The translations under genes and the position numbers were made by a program. Source: an uncultured Prevotellaceae bacterium (GTDB lineage Bacteria; Bacteroidota; Bacteroidia; Bacteroidales; Bacteroidaceae). From it: 64,000 bases of DNA. Below, piece by piece: positions 43,301 through 50,994 of the stretch. Below the pieces are notes generated by a model. The model was not told where the DNA came from, searched no databases, and was given only the letters and a program-made list of their open reading frames with translations. The DNA is taken from NCBI GenBank assembly GCA_902776665.1, contig CACYQZ010000007.1, positions 17,711-81,710 of the forward strand. The letters are read 5' to 3'. Within the stretch, counting starts at the first letter, position 1. Every line of letters starts with the position of its first letter.

Positions 43301-43393
43301 GGTCTGAACCCGCAATATTCATTCTCTGGCGGATGGGATGACACCTATGTCACTGCCCGTGTGTTCAATTTCGGTGTGCAATTCGACTTCTAA
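40208..43393 (+). CDS. SusC-like TonB-dependent receptor (right member of an inverted pair)
   Basis: 1061 residues from the ATG at 40208; a GTG at 40142 would add 22 residues ahead of the signal peptide and is rejected because the left paralogue starts at the matching ATG. Signal MVKRLSLFLAAFLFSAIGAMAQ, CarboxypepD_reg-like domain, linker LDEVVVVAYGTAKRQSITGA, plug (IRIRGIGSLVSGASSPLYVVDG; LKDAASAALYGNRAANGVVLIT) and barrel ending FGVQFDF. Same subfamily as the left SusC but clearly diverged after codon ~36. Codon use is a little richer in A/T-ending codons than in the 1-13 kb locus. Predicted ON in the sequenced orientation. Confidence 0.95.
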   Translation: MVKRLSLFLAAFLFSAIGAMAQMQVSGTVVSQDDGEPIVGAAVRVEGTDVGSTTNLDGKFTVKLPQGKHQLTISYIGMKTVQVAARDGMRVVMSSEEGSLDEVVVVAYGTAKRQSITGAVSVVGEEKIKDRIATSVTAALEGSSPGVQVNNTYGEPGAAPSIRIRGIGSLVSGASSPLYVVDGVPFDGNIAEINAADIESMSVLKDAASAALYGNRAANGVVLITTKKGRGTAKPQTSLKINQGIYSRGIPEYDRLAAEPWMEVSWEAMKNFALSSGVAKDAAAAAAYATEHVVNDYVKRNIFDGDAKALFDSNGKLTATRLAGYTDLDWEDAVERKGYRQDYVLSEAFAGEKYNIYASAGYLNEKGYVLASDYERFTGRINTQFTPVKWLKTGINLNGTYAERDYNSNATGSYYANPFSTARYMAPVYPIYLHNDDGSFLLDENGEKQYDTTSSYLSNRNIAFELRNDHNKSRRTALEGMAFATVMLPYGFSATVKADFTRSTTNRQVYNNPKIGDGATNNGRLTEYAYQYNSRTAQQLLNWDYDFDVHHIDVMLGHENYDLKSRYLYGMNTGMGIEGIYVMGNFTTNSYFEGYNDVDRTESYLARARYNFDERYFADFSWRRDGSSRFHKDNRWGNFFSFGLNWNAKKESFLKDVKWVDQLRVRASYGEVGNNAAVSLYGYQALYGMEKNAGKTALVKKSLSAEDIKWETAQTIDFAIEGQLFNRLNFSLGYFDRRNKDLLFEVRLPLSAGSYVWADVLNLTKYQNIGTISNRGFEISLNGDVVKKKHLTWNLMFDATFLSSKIKKLPNGEDILNGNQKYSENHDPYEFWTYHFEGVDQMTGQSLYTLDPEKKDAAASAKELVTINGTDYTTSITYGLRDWAGSAHPDVYGSFGSNLRWKDLFCNVLFTYSLGGKVLDGVYRSLMSTNSASSAGANHIDLLNSWKAAPAGMTETSANRIDPNGLPIIDFNRSSYNNAMSDRWLTSASWLVLKNITLGYSLPKTIVKQLGIEGISVTAGVENLFTWTARKGLNPQYSFSGGWDDTYVTARVFNFGVQFDF

Positions 43394-43444
43394 TTGACTA
43401 CTACATTCAGTTTAAATCATTTAATCATGAAGGAGAAACAAAAT

Positions 43445-45100
43445 ATGAAAAAGTATATCAATCAATTATTCATGAGTGCAATGATGGTCGGAGCTTTGAC
43501 GCTTGTTTCGTGCGGCGAAGATTATCTTGACACGACTCCAACCGATAGTGTCAGTGATGCACAGGCTGCTGCGACCGTTGATAATGCTTATATGACGCTC
43601 AACGGTATTGCCAAGATTATGACCATCCAACATGGAAACTACAGGCAGGGATTCTGCGGAGAGAATGCCATCATCCGCCTGTATGAGAACTATCCGAGCC
43701 AGAACTACAACTACAATTCTTACGCATCGGGTTGGGCAGACATCCATAACCAGACAATGCATAGTCAAGACAATAGCATCTACAACAACTATGCCTGGTA
43801 CTATTATTACCAGATTATCGCGAATGCAAATGTGCTTATCAATCGCATTGACGATGCTACTGGCAGCGATGCCGACAAGAAGTTCATTAAGGCTTCTGCC
43901 CTGACCTTCCGCGCCTACAGTTATCAGAAACTGGTGCTCTACTACTGCTATCGCTGGATCGATAGTGGAAACGGTTCCTCTCAAGGTGTAGTTCTTCGCC
44001 TCGACGAATCAACGGGCGACCTTGCTCCCTCAACATTGGCTCAAGTCTATGAGCAGATTTACAAGGACTGCGACGAAGCTATCGCTCTGTTTAAGGAAAG
44101 TGGCCTCGACCGTACTGCTGGCGAGTGCTGGATCCCCAATGAAAACGTGGCACACGCCGTCTATGCACGTGCTGCGCTGAACCGCCTTGACTATGCAAAA
44201 GCCGCTTCTGAGGCCAATCTTGCCAAAGCAGGCTACTCCTTGATGGACAAGGCCGCTTACAAGGCTGGTTTCTGCAATCCTACCAGTGAATGGATCATGG
44301 GTAGTTATGGTTCTGCCGATGAAAATAACTGGTATTGGAGCTATGGTACACAGTACGCCTGTAACGGCTACTATGCCGGTGCTACGGAAAACGGTGCAGG
44401 TTCCATTGGTCGTGAACTGATTAACCGCATTCCCGACGGCGACGTGCGCAAAGAGTTGTTCCTCACCGAAAGTGGCTTGGGCATCGATGCCAGCGACCCA
44501 AACGCTGTTGAGCAGACCTATGGAACCATCGGCCTGACACTTAATGCGCAGGGAAAATGGTCATATTTGAACAAGGAGGCTTATCAGAAGGCCGAAGACT
44601 ATGTCAAGGCACATCAGGTGGCAGGTTTGGCTGCGGCATATTCTGCAGGCTTCTATCACATTGGCGACCACCTGAAATATTGGGTGTTTGACACTCCGGG
44701 CGTAGGCTATTTGCCTTTTATCCGCACTAGTGAGATGTATCTCATTGAGGCCGAGGCTTACTACAAACAGGGCAACGAAGGTGCCGCTAAGACTGCGTTG
44801 GAAACGCTTAACAAAGTACGTAATCCTCAGTACAGTGTAGGCAACCTTTCTGGCGATGCTCTTTGGAACGAGATTATGGACTATCGCGAGGTGGAACTCT
44901 GGGGCGAAGGCTTTGCTTGGAGTGACTATAAGCGTTGGAATCGTCCCGTCGTCCGTCATTCCTTCGCCGAAGGTGGAAATGCCCATACCGCAGTTGCCAA
45001 GACAATTGCTCCTGATTATGGCAATAAATGGACATGGGTTGTCCCCCTCCAAGAAATCGACTACAACAAGGGTTTTAAAATGGGACCGGAGAAGGAATAA
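43445..45100 (+). CDS. SusD/RagB-family lipoprotein (right pair)
   Basis: 551 residues from the ATG at 43445, which has AGGAG nine bases upstream; ATG 43427 and TTG 43394 are in frame but fit worse. Lipobox LVSC; mature start CGEDYLDTTPTDSVSD. SusD motifs: FIKASALTFRAYSYQKLVLYY, YLPFIRTSEMYLIEAEAYYK, and YREVELWGEGFAWSDYKRW. Partner of the SusC 51 bp upstream; the pair ends at a strong terminator. Confidence 0.93.
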   Translation: MKKYINQLFMSAMMVGALTLVSCGEDYLDTTPTDSVSDAQAAATVDNAYMTLNGIAKIMTIQHGNYRQGFCGENAIIRLYENYPSQNYNYNSYASGWADIHNQTMHSQDNSIYNNYAWYYYYQIIANANVLINRIDDATGSDADKKFIKASALTFRAYSYQKLVLYYCYRWIDSGNGSSQGVVLRLDESTGDLAPSTLAQVYEQIYKDCDEAIALFKESGLDRTAGECWIPNENVAHAVYARAALNRLDYAKAASEANLAKAGYSLMDKAAYKAGFCNPTSEWIMGSYGSADENNWYWSYGTQYACNGYYAGATENGAGSIGRELINRIPDGDVRKELFLTESGLGIDASDPNAVEQTYGTIGLTLNAQGKWSYLNKEAYQKAEDYVKAHQVAGLAAAYSAGFYHIGDHLKYWVFDTPGVGYLPFIRTSEMYLIEAEAYYKQGNEGAAKTALETLNKVRNPQYSVGNLSGDALWNEIMDYREVELWGEGFAWSDYKRWNRPVVRHSFAEGGNAHTAVAKTIAPDYGNKWTWVVPLQEIDYNKGFKMGPEKE

Positions 45101-45140
45101 AATAAAAAGTCAAACTGTTTTAGTTTGATAAGAATTTTAA

Positions 45141-45182
45141 TCCATCGGAAACGCCCCGTGTGGTATTTCCGATGGATTTTTA
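45141..45182 (+). terminator. Intrinsic terminator after the right susCD pair
   Basis: Perfect 11-bp stem (TCCATCGGAAA / TTTCCGATGGA), 14-base loop, then TTTTT. Also suitably placed to separate it from the convergent ATPase gene. Confidence 0.88.
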
Positions 45183-45183
45183 A

Positions 45184-46470
45184 TTAATCCTTCAGGCATC
45201 CAATGGGAACGACCAGCACACCGTCTTCTCGTTGGTAGGCATACGAACCCAACCCTGTGAGCACCATAAGAAATGAAGGTTCATTCATTTTGTCGGTGTC
45301 AATCTTGCGTGATAGTTTTTTTAGGTTTTCAGCTCCTTCTTCTTCAAGTTTGCTACCACCAAGTTTTACTTCAACAAGACCATAGTTGCCGTTATGCAAA
45401 TGTATTACAGCATCGCATTCCAAACCGTTTCTGTCTCTGTAGTGAAAAACTTCTCCATCAATTGATTCTGCATATACTCTCAAATCGCGTATGGCAAGCG
45501 TCTCAAACATGAGTCCAAGTGTGTTAAGGTCGTTTTGCAAATCTTTCGGCCCTAATCCTAATGCGGCAGTTGCCACCGACGGGTCCACAAAAAAACGTGT
45601 GTCGGACGCACGTATGGCAGTCTTTGACCGCAGGTTTGGATTCCACGCCGGCATATCTTCTATCACGAATATCTTCTTCAAAGCAGCAATATATGACGAT
45701 ATGGTGTCTTCGCTCATCGAGATTCCCTCACTGGATGAAAGGTCAGTATAGATGGTGCTTATTGGGACTTGAGAGCCCTGATGCCGCGCATACGAACGCA
45801 ACAGACGTCGCGCAAAGGTGGCATCTCTCTTGACATCATCAACTCGCGATATATCGCTCTCACAGACAGCAGAGATATAGTTCTTTGCTTGACGCAGCGA
45901 TGCTTTTCTATTCATAGTCAGCGAACTGGGCCACCCTCCGCGGCATATCAAGTAGCATAGGTCATCCAATGAATAGTCTGGTGCAATCGCGCTTGAAATT
46001 TTCTTTGCAAAAAGATTCGTAAGGCTGATGGAGCCATTTGACTCCCCCGACTCCCATAAACTCATCGGTCGCATTGTCAACCAGGCAAACCGCCCTGTTC
46101 CAGAATGATGTATTTTGCTCTTATCGGCAGGAACAGCAGAACCGGTGAAGATGAATTGCCCCGGCTTCCCTCGCCTATCAACAGTAAAACGTGCCGCATC
46201 CCATAATTGTGGAGCCAATTGCCACTCGTCTATCAGTCGTGGAACCTCTCCCTCTAACAGGACTTCCGGATTTTCTTCGGCCATAAATAGGTTTTTTTCC
46301 AATTCACGAGGCCAATCCATATACTTTATACTTTTTGCAGCTTGGATGGCTGTTGTCGTTTTTCCACACCATTTTGGCCCTTGAATTAGTACCACTCCTG
46401 CGGCGTCGAGTTGTTCTAACAAGAGTCTATCGGCAATCCTTCTTCTGTAATTCAAATTATGATCCATCAT
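45184..46470 (-). CDS. AAA-family ATPase with DUF4143 domain (copy 2)
   Basis: 428 residues, paralogue of the ATPase at 38354. IQGPKWCGKTTTAIQAAKS (Walker A), RLIDEWQLAPQLWDAARF (Walker B-like), FIFTGSAVPADKSK; DUF4143 with HYRDRNGLECDAVI ... YGLVEVKLGG. Similarity is spread over the whole length and highest at both ends (GPKWCGKT; VVPIGCLKD). DNA is AT-richer than flanking genes, suggesting a separate arrival. Its own promoter and 23-bp repeats lie upstream. Family function is unknown; nuclease-like residues are present. Confidence 0.88.
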   Translation of the reverse strand: MMDHNLNYRRRIADRLLLEQLDAAGVVLIQGPKWCGKTTTAIQAAKSIKYMDWPRELEKNLFMAEENPEVLLEGEVPRLIDEWQLAPQLWDAARFTVDRRGKPGQFIFTGSAVPADKSKIHHSGTGRFAWLTMRPMSLWESGESNGSISLTNLFAKKISSAIAPDYSLDDLCYLICRGGWPSSLTMNRKASLRQAKNYISAVCESDISRVDDVKRDATFARRLLRSYARHQGSQVPISTIYTDLSSSEGISMSEDTISSYIAALKKIFVIEDMPAWNPNLRSKTAIRASDTRFFVDPSVATAALGLGPKDLQNDLNTLGLMFETLAIRDLRVYAESIDGEVFHYRDRNGLECDAVIHLHNGNYGLVEVKLGGSKLEEEGAENLKKLSRKIDTDKMNEPSFLMVLTGLGSYAYQREDGVLVVPIGCLKD

Positions 46471-46490
46471 TCTTAATATTTTTGACGCTG

Positions 46491-46521
46491 CAAAAATAGC
46501 ACTTTATTTTTGATTATCAAA
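46491..46521 (-). promoter_or_regulatory. Promoter of DUF4143 ATPase copy 2
   Basis: Minus strand TTTG (46521-46518), 19-bp spacer, TATTTTTG (46498-46491), 20 bp before the start codon. Confidence 0.75.
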
Positions 46522-46538
46522 ATCTTTTTTACTTTTTG

Positions 46539-46600
46539 TTCGGCAAATTGGCAAGTTTTCATTCGGCAAATTGGTAAGTTTTCATTCGGCAAATTGGCAA
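46539..46600. repeat. 23-bp direct repeats upstream of ATPase copy 2
   Basis: Units at 46539-46561 and 46562-46584 plus a partial third at 46585-46600; core TTCGGCAAATTGGCAAGTTT. Same period and number as at ATPase copy 1 but a different sequence; both contain a CGGC core next to AAA. They sit 17 bp upstream of the -33 box. The remaining 46601-46739 stretch is AT-rich with nothing else recognised. Confidence 0.85.
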
Positions 46601-46739
46601 CTCCGGATTCTTTCTTTGTCTTCTTTGAGATTGATTTTCTATGCTTTTTCTAATAAAATCGAAGAAAGAAGGGACTTATTCTAAATCTTTTATAATGGAA
46701 TTTTGTTAGGCAAAATTCTTTCGTCTTCGGAAAAAATCG

Positions 46740-46747
46740 TAACTTTG
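46740..46747 (+). promoter_or_regulatory. -7 box of the nitroreductase gene
   Basis: TAACTTTG, 22 bp before the start codon; only a weak -33 (TTTC, 17-bp spacing). Confidence 0.5.
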
Positions 46748-46769
46748 CCGAAACCAAAACGAAATCGAG

Positions 46770-47447
46770 ATGACAATACACGAGGCAATTCAGCAGCGGC
46801 ACAGCGTCAGGCGCTATGCCGACCGACCGATTGAAGCGGAGAAAGTGGCTGCGCTCCGAGCGTTGATTGAACAGTGCAATGCGGAGAGTGGGCTGAACAT
46901 TCAACTGGTGACGGACGAACCGACGGCTTTCGACTGTCGGATGGCGCGCTACGGGCGTTTTTCGGGTGTGAGTAACTATTTTGCGATGGTGGGAAGGAAT
47001 GACGAGCCCAACCTCGACGAGAAAATCGGCTACTACGGCGAAAAACTGGTCTTGGAGGCGCAGATGCTCGGCCTGAACACTTGTTGGGTGGCGCTGACTT
47101 ACAAGAAAAAGCCCGAATTTTTGCAGATTCGCGAGGGCGAACGGCTTCGTTGCGTCATTTCTGTCGGCTACGGCACGTCGCAGGGCGTTTCGCACAGAAT
47201 TAAGTCGGTGGAAAAAGTGTCGAAAGTCGATGGCGCGATGCCCGACTGGTTCCGTCGAGGCGTTGAGGCGGCTTTGTTGGCTCCGACGGCCATCAATCAG
47301 CAGAAATTCACCTTCTCGCTCACGAATGGAAATCAAGTCAGGGCGAAAGCCGGATGGGGCTATTTCTCGAAGGTTGACCTCGGCATCGTGAAACTTCATT
47401 TTGAAATCGGGGCCGGAACGAATCATTTCGAGTGGATAAACATTTAA
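46770..47447 (+). CDS. Nitroreductase-family flavoprotein
   Basis: 225 residues. N-terminal IHEAIQQRHSVRRYADRPI is the FMN-binding Arg motif of nitroreductases. GYYGEKLVLEAQMLGLNTCWVAL and VISVGYGTSQG follow, and the C-terminal part (LLAPTAINQQKFTF) is the second FMN segment. The order of the two halves (RRY near the start, APTAINQQ near the end) fits the TM1586/putative NAD(P)H nitroreductase subgroup. Substrate unknown. Followed after 13 bp by another flavin-binding-type protein. Confidence 0.85.
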   Translation: MTIHEAIQQRHSVRRYADRPIEAEKVAALRALIEQCNAESGLNIQLVTDEPTAFDCRMARYGRFSGVSNYFAMVGRNDEPNLDEKIGYYGEKLVLEAQMLGLNTCWVALTYKKKPEFLQIREGERLRCVISVGYGTSQGVSHRIKSVEKVSKVDGAMPDWFRRGVEAALLAPTAINQQKFTFSLTNGNQVRAKAGWGYFSKVDLGIVKLHFEIGAGTNHFEWINI

Positions 47448-47460
47448 TATAAAAATTACT

Positions 47461-48195
47461 ATGGAAAAAACGATGAAATTTTGTCAGAGTTGCGGAATGC
47501 CGCTCACGGAACACGTTTTCGGCACGAATGACGACGGCAGCAAGAACGAGGACTACTGCATTTATTGCTACAAGGACGGAATATTCCTGCAAGACTGCAC
47601 GATGGAAGAAATGATTGAGCATTGCGCGCAGTTTGTCGATGAGGTGAACAAGGGACTACTGCAGCCCATTACGAAAGAGGAATATATCGGCCAGATGAAG
47701 GTCTATTTCCCGAAACTGAAGCGGTGGCGCAAGGCGATGATGGTTGGCGGCGATGATGAAAAGCCCGAAAATCCTGCCTTGGCCGCAGTAAGGCCGCTTG
47801 TTGCCCAAATGGCTGATACGTTGCCAGTTGCATATATCTCTTCGGTCGATGACGAGGGTTTCCCGTGGACGAAGGCGATGCTTGCCCCGCGTGTGCGTGA
47901 GGGTATCAAGGTTTTTTATTTCACCACCAACACTTTTTCGCTGCGTGTGGCGCATTACAAGGCGAATCCGAAAGCGAGCGTCTATTTCTGCGATGCAGAG
48001 GGTTTCAAGGGTATAATGCTTCGCGGCACGATGGAAGTGCTGACGGATGCCAAGAGCAAGGAAATGATTTGGCGCGAGGGCGACGAGCAGTACTATCCGG
48101 GCGGCGTGACCGACCCGAACTATTGTGTCCTGAAGTTCACGGCTACCGACGGTCGTTTCTACAGCGATTTTTATCCACGCAGTTTTGTTCTTTAG
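47461..48195 (+). CDS. Zinc-ribbon plus pyridoxamine-5'-phosphate-oxidase-like protein
   Basis: 244 residues. Residues ~5-90 are a putative zinc-ribbon domain (FCQSCGMPL ... YCIYCYKDG, two Cys pairs). Residues ~105-244 are a split-barrel flavin-binding domain of the general-stress/PNPOx type (VAYISSVDDEGFPWTKAMLAPR; VYFCDAEGFKGIMLRGTMEV; FYSDFYPRSFVL). Likely FMN or F420-like cofactor use, with unknown substrate. Co-directional with the nitroreductase and close to a MerR regulator, so a redox or xenobiotic stress set is plausible (inference). Confidence 0.8.
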   Translation: MEKTMKFCQSCGMPLTEHVFGTNDDGSKNEDYCIYCYKDGIFLQDCTMEEMIEHCAQFVDEVNKGLLQPITKEEYIGQMKVYFPKLKRWRKAMMVGGDDEKPENPALAAVRPLVAQMADTLPVAYISSVDDEGFPWTKAMLAPRVREGIKVFYFTTNTFSLRVAHYKANPKASVYFCDAEGFKGIMLRGTMEVLTDAKSKEMIWREGDEQYYPGGVTDPNYCVLKFTATDGRFYSDFYPRSFVL

Positions 48196-48245
48196 AATAT
48201 GAAAACCGAGATACTCCCCCCCAAGAAAGCCCTCGCGCTGAAGCT

Positions 48246-48362
48246 TTCAGCCTTTGGATGTCGTCGCCGATGCCGATGGTAACGCTGGTGAAAACGATGG
48301 ACGGCGGCCATGCTGCACGTTTCTTGGACATATTGCAGAAAGAAATACTCCTTTTGTGTTAA
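48246..48362 (+). pseudogene. Possible remnant of a CatA-like acetyltransferase C-terminus
   Basis: The frame ending at 48362 reads SLWMSSPMPMVTLVKTMDGG then HAARFLDILQKEILLLC. The DGGHAARF segment recalls the DGYHxxRF end of chloramphenicol-acetyltransferase-like proteins, but the catalytic HH is missing and no start is evident. Weak call. The rest of 48196-48448 holds only the MerR promoter. Confidence 0.25.
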
Positions 48363-48386
48363 ATTAATGTTAAAATCAGAGAATCG

Positions 48387-48420
48387 CTTGATTCTTACGT
48401 CACGTCACGTTTTATCTTTG
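48387..48420 (+). promoter_or_regulatory. MerR-gene promoter with long spacer and ACGTC repeats
   Basis: CTTG at 48387-48390, a 22-bp spacer and TATCTTTG at 48413-48420. The spacer contains ACGTCACGTCACGT, an almost self-complementary block. MerR proteins act on over-long spacers, so autoregulation is plausible. Confidence 0.5.
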
Positions 48421-48448
48421 CAGTCGCTTAGCAAAACATCGATCGATT

Positions 48449-49273
48449 ATGAGAGAAAAAACAAAGTTAAAAATTGGAGAGTTCTCAAAGATGATGCAAG
48501 TTACCGTAAGGACCTTGCGATACTACGAGCAACGGGGACTGCTGATACCTGACGAGGTGGACGAGTGGACGAGACACCGCTACTACAGCATCGACCAGAT
48601 GCAGAAGTTGAAGGACATCCGCGACCTGCAACGACTCGGATTCTCGCTGGATGAAATCAAGGACCTGCACGAATATGATTCGCACACGCCCAGCATCCGC
48701 CAACTGACCGAGAAGATCAAGGAAACGGAGGCACAACTACAAGAGCTAATAGCCCGTCGCAACCAACTGCTCAATTGGAGAGACTCTCGCAAAAAAATGA
48801 AGACAATGGAAAAAATCAGTATTCAATCATTGCCCGAGATTATCGTGGCAAGTCATCGCGAAGTCATCCCCAATTACGCCGCTCTTGGACCTCTATGCTA
48901 CGAAAAAATCGGGCCTGAGATGCAGCGATTAGGCTGTAAGTGTCCGCCTCCAGACTATTGCTTCACGATGGAGCACAACAAGGAGTACACACCAACTGAC
49001 ATCGATATGGAGTATTGCCAGCAGGTGGAGGAGATGGGACAAGATAGTGCTATCATCCAGTTCAAGCGACTGCCTGCTATTTCCAAGGCACTCTGCATGA
49101 AGCATGTCGGTCCTTACGAACGCTTCTACGAGTCGTTCATCGAGGCATTCCGCTACATCGAGGAGCAAGGCTATAAAGTAGTAGGACACCCTCGCACCAG
49201 TTATATTGATGGAGCATGGAATCAGGACGACCCAGAGAAATGGCTCTCGGTCATTCAGATACCGATACAATAA
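48449..49273 (+). CDS. MerR-family transcriptional regulator with GyrI-like effector domain
   Basis: 274 residues. N-terminal winged helix (LKIGEFSKMMQVTVRTLRYY, then EQRGLLIPDEVDEWTRHRYY), dimerisation coiled coil (~80-112), then a GyrI-like ligand-binding domain (~120-274; ISKALCMKHVGPYERFYESF). This is the BmrR/TipA-like layout that senses hydrophobic small molecules. Probably controls its own promoter and perhaps the nitroreductase pair upstream. One base separates its stop from the next gene. Confidence 0.9.
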   Translation: MREKTKLKIGEFSKMMQVTVRTLRYYEQRGLLIPDEVDEWTRHRYYSIDQMQKLKDIRDLQRLGFSLDEIKDLHEYDSHTPSIRQLTEKIKETEAQLQELIARRNQLLNWRDSRKKMKTMEKISIQSLPEIIVASHREVIPNYAALGPLCYEKIGPEMQRLGCKCPPPDYCFTMEHNKEYTPTDIDMEYCQQVEEMGQDSAIIQFKRLPAISKALCMKHVGPYERFYESFIEAFRYIEEQGYKVVGHPRTSYIDGAWNQDDPEKWLSVIQIPIQ

Positions 49274-49274
49274 T

Positions 49275-49799
49275 ATGATAACCGAAGATAGACTCAGACA
49301 AACATTCAGTGAAGGCGGAGCACAAGAAATCTATCAAGAAGTGAAAGTTTCCAGTGATTTCCTCGGTTTTGCTCGTCAGTATGCATTCAGTCAGGATTAT
49401 CGCGTGGCGAGAAGTGCGCTGTGGGGATTGACGAAGGCCAATATATCGGAACTCTCGCAGTTGCAACCGATGCTCGACGACCTCATCGACTTGGCGATGC
49501 AGACTAAAAACTCGTCGGTCAGGCGGCTGTCGCTGAACGTTGTCGAACGGCTGGCAATGACAGAGGACGACCTGCGGACCGACTTCCTCGACTTCTGCCT
49601 CGACCGAATGGTGAGCATCGAGGAATTCCCCGGCATTCAGGCGGTTTGTATGAAGTTGGCGTTCCGAATGTGCCAGTTCTATCCCGAACTGGCTGACGAG
49701 TTGCGGCGCACGCTCGAAGCAATGGAAATCGATTATTACAAACCTGCCGTGAAGGGTGTCAGAAAGCGGATTTTAAGCGGAAAAATCAGAACATTTTGA
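49275..49799 (+). CDS. Helical-repeat (HEAT-like) protein of unknown function
   Basis: 174 residues from the ATG at 49275. Almost all alpha-helical: RVARSALWGLTKANISELSQ, NSSVRRLSLNVVERLAMTED, IQAVCMKLAFRMCQFYPELA give a spacing that suggests HEAT-type repeats. No catalytic motif. Appears co-transcribed with the MerR gene. Its 3' end overlaps the convergent sufS stop by 14 bp. Confidence 0.7.
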   Translation: MITEDRLRQTFSEGGAQEIYQEVKVSSDFLGFARQYAFSQDYRVARSALWGLTKANISELSQLQPMLDDLIDLAMQTKNSSVRRLSLNVVERLAMTEDDLRTDFLDFCLDRMVSIEEFPGIQAVCMKLAFRMCQFYPELADELRRTLEAMEIDYYKPAVKGVRKRILSGKIRTF

Positions 49800-50994
49800 G
49801 GACGCGACGCAGGCCGTCGCAAAAAACGTCGATTTCATCGGGAATATTATAAAGGGCGAACGAGGCGCGGACGGTGCCTTGCACGTTGAGGCGGCTCATC
49901 AGCGGTTGGGCACAGTGGTGGCCCGTGCGCACGGCGATGCCGAGGCGGTCGAGTAGGGTGCCGATGTCGAGGTGGTGAATGCCTTTGACGTTGAAGGAAA
50001 CGACCGACGAACTGTCGTGGCCGTAAAGGTTGATGCCGTCGATGTCGCGAAGTTGCTCCAAACAATGTTTTGTGAGCGATTTTTCGTGCTCAAAAATGCG
50101 ATTTTGGCCGATTTCATCGAGAAAATTGATGGCGGTGGCGAGCCCGTGTGTGGCGATGTAGTCGGGCGTTCCAGCCTCGAATTTGAAGGGCAGTCGCTCG
50201 AAGGTCGTCTTTTCCCACGTCACGCGGTCGATCATTTCGCCGCCACCCTGATACGGCGGCAGTTTTTCGAGCCATTCCTCTTTGCCGTAGAGCACACCGA
50301 TGCCCGTCGGACCATACATTTTATGACCGCTGAAGGCCAGAAAATCGCAGTCGAGCCTTTGCACGTTGAGTTTTGCATGTGGCGCGCTCTGTGCTGCGTC
50401 AATCAGCACTGGAACGCCGTTTTGATGGGCAATTTCAACGATTTCATCGACAGGATTCTCCGTTCCGAGCACATTGCTGATGTGTGTCACGCTGACGAGT
50501 TTCGTGCGCTCGGTAAAGAGTTTTTTGTAAGCCTCGATGTCGAGTTGGAAATCGTCGGTCATCGGGATGACTTTCACGATGAAACCGTGCTTTTTTGCCT
50601 GCAACTGCCACGGCACGATGTTCGAATGGTGTTCCATCTCCGACACGATGATTTCGTCGTTTTCCTGCATTTGCGACTCGCAAAACGTCGCTGCCACAAG
50701 GTTGATGGCCTCGGTGGTGCCGCGTGTGAAGACAATTTCTTCGATTTTCCGCGCATTGATGAAGGTTTTGACGCGCTCGCGGGCCGCCTCGTGCAGGTCG
50801 GTGGCTTGTTGTGAGAGGTAATGCACACCGCGATGCACGTTGGCATTGACGTTGAGGTATTCTTCGCGCATCGCATCGAGCACGCAGAGCGGTTTTTGCG
50901 TCGTGGCGGCGTTGTCGAGATAGACGAGCGGATGGCCGTGGACTTCTCTCGATAAAATCGGGAATTTTTCACGGATGGTTGCAGGATTGTACAT
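49786..50994 (-). CDS. sufS: Cysteine desulfurase SufS
   Basis: 402 residues from the ATG at 50994 (family start MYNPATIREKFPILSR); an upstream Met at 51036 is rejected. Class V PLP enzyme that takes sulfur from Cys for Fe-S assembly. FLAFSGHKMYGPTG carries the PLP lysine and RTGHHCAQPLMSRL the active Cys of the SufS type. No sufE is seen in the window. It overlaps the GH89 gene by 26 bp, so the last suf gene depends on read-through past a glycosidase gene. Confidence 0.95.
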   Translation of the reverse strand: MYNPATIREKFPILSREVHGHPLVYLDNAATTQKPLCVLDAMREEYLNVNANVHRGVHYLSQQATDLHEAARERVKTFINARKIEEIVFTRGTTEAINLVAATFCESQMQENDEIIVSEMEHHSNIVPWQLQAKKHGFIVKVIPMTDDFQLDIEAYKKLFTERTKLVSVTHISNVLGTENPVDEIVEIAHQNGVPVLIDAAQSAPHAKLNVQRLDCDFLAFSGHKMYGPTGIGVLYGKEEWLEKLPPYQGGGEMIDRVTWEKTTFERLPFKFEAGTPDYIATHGLATAINFLDEIGQNRIFEHEKSLTKHCLEQLRDIDGINLYGHDSSSVVSFNVKGIHHLDIGTLLDRLGIAVRTGHHCAQPLMSRLNVQGTVRASFALYNIPDEIDVFCDGLRRVLKMF

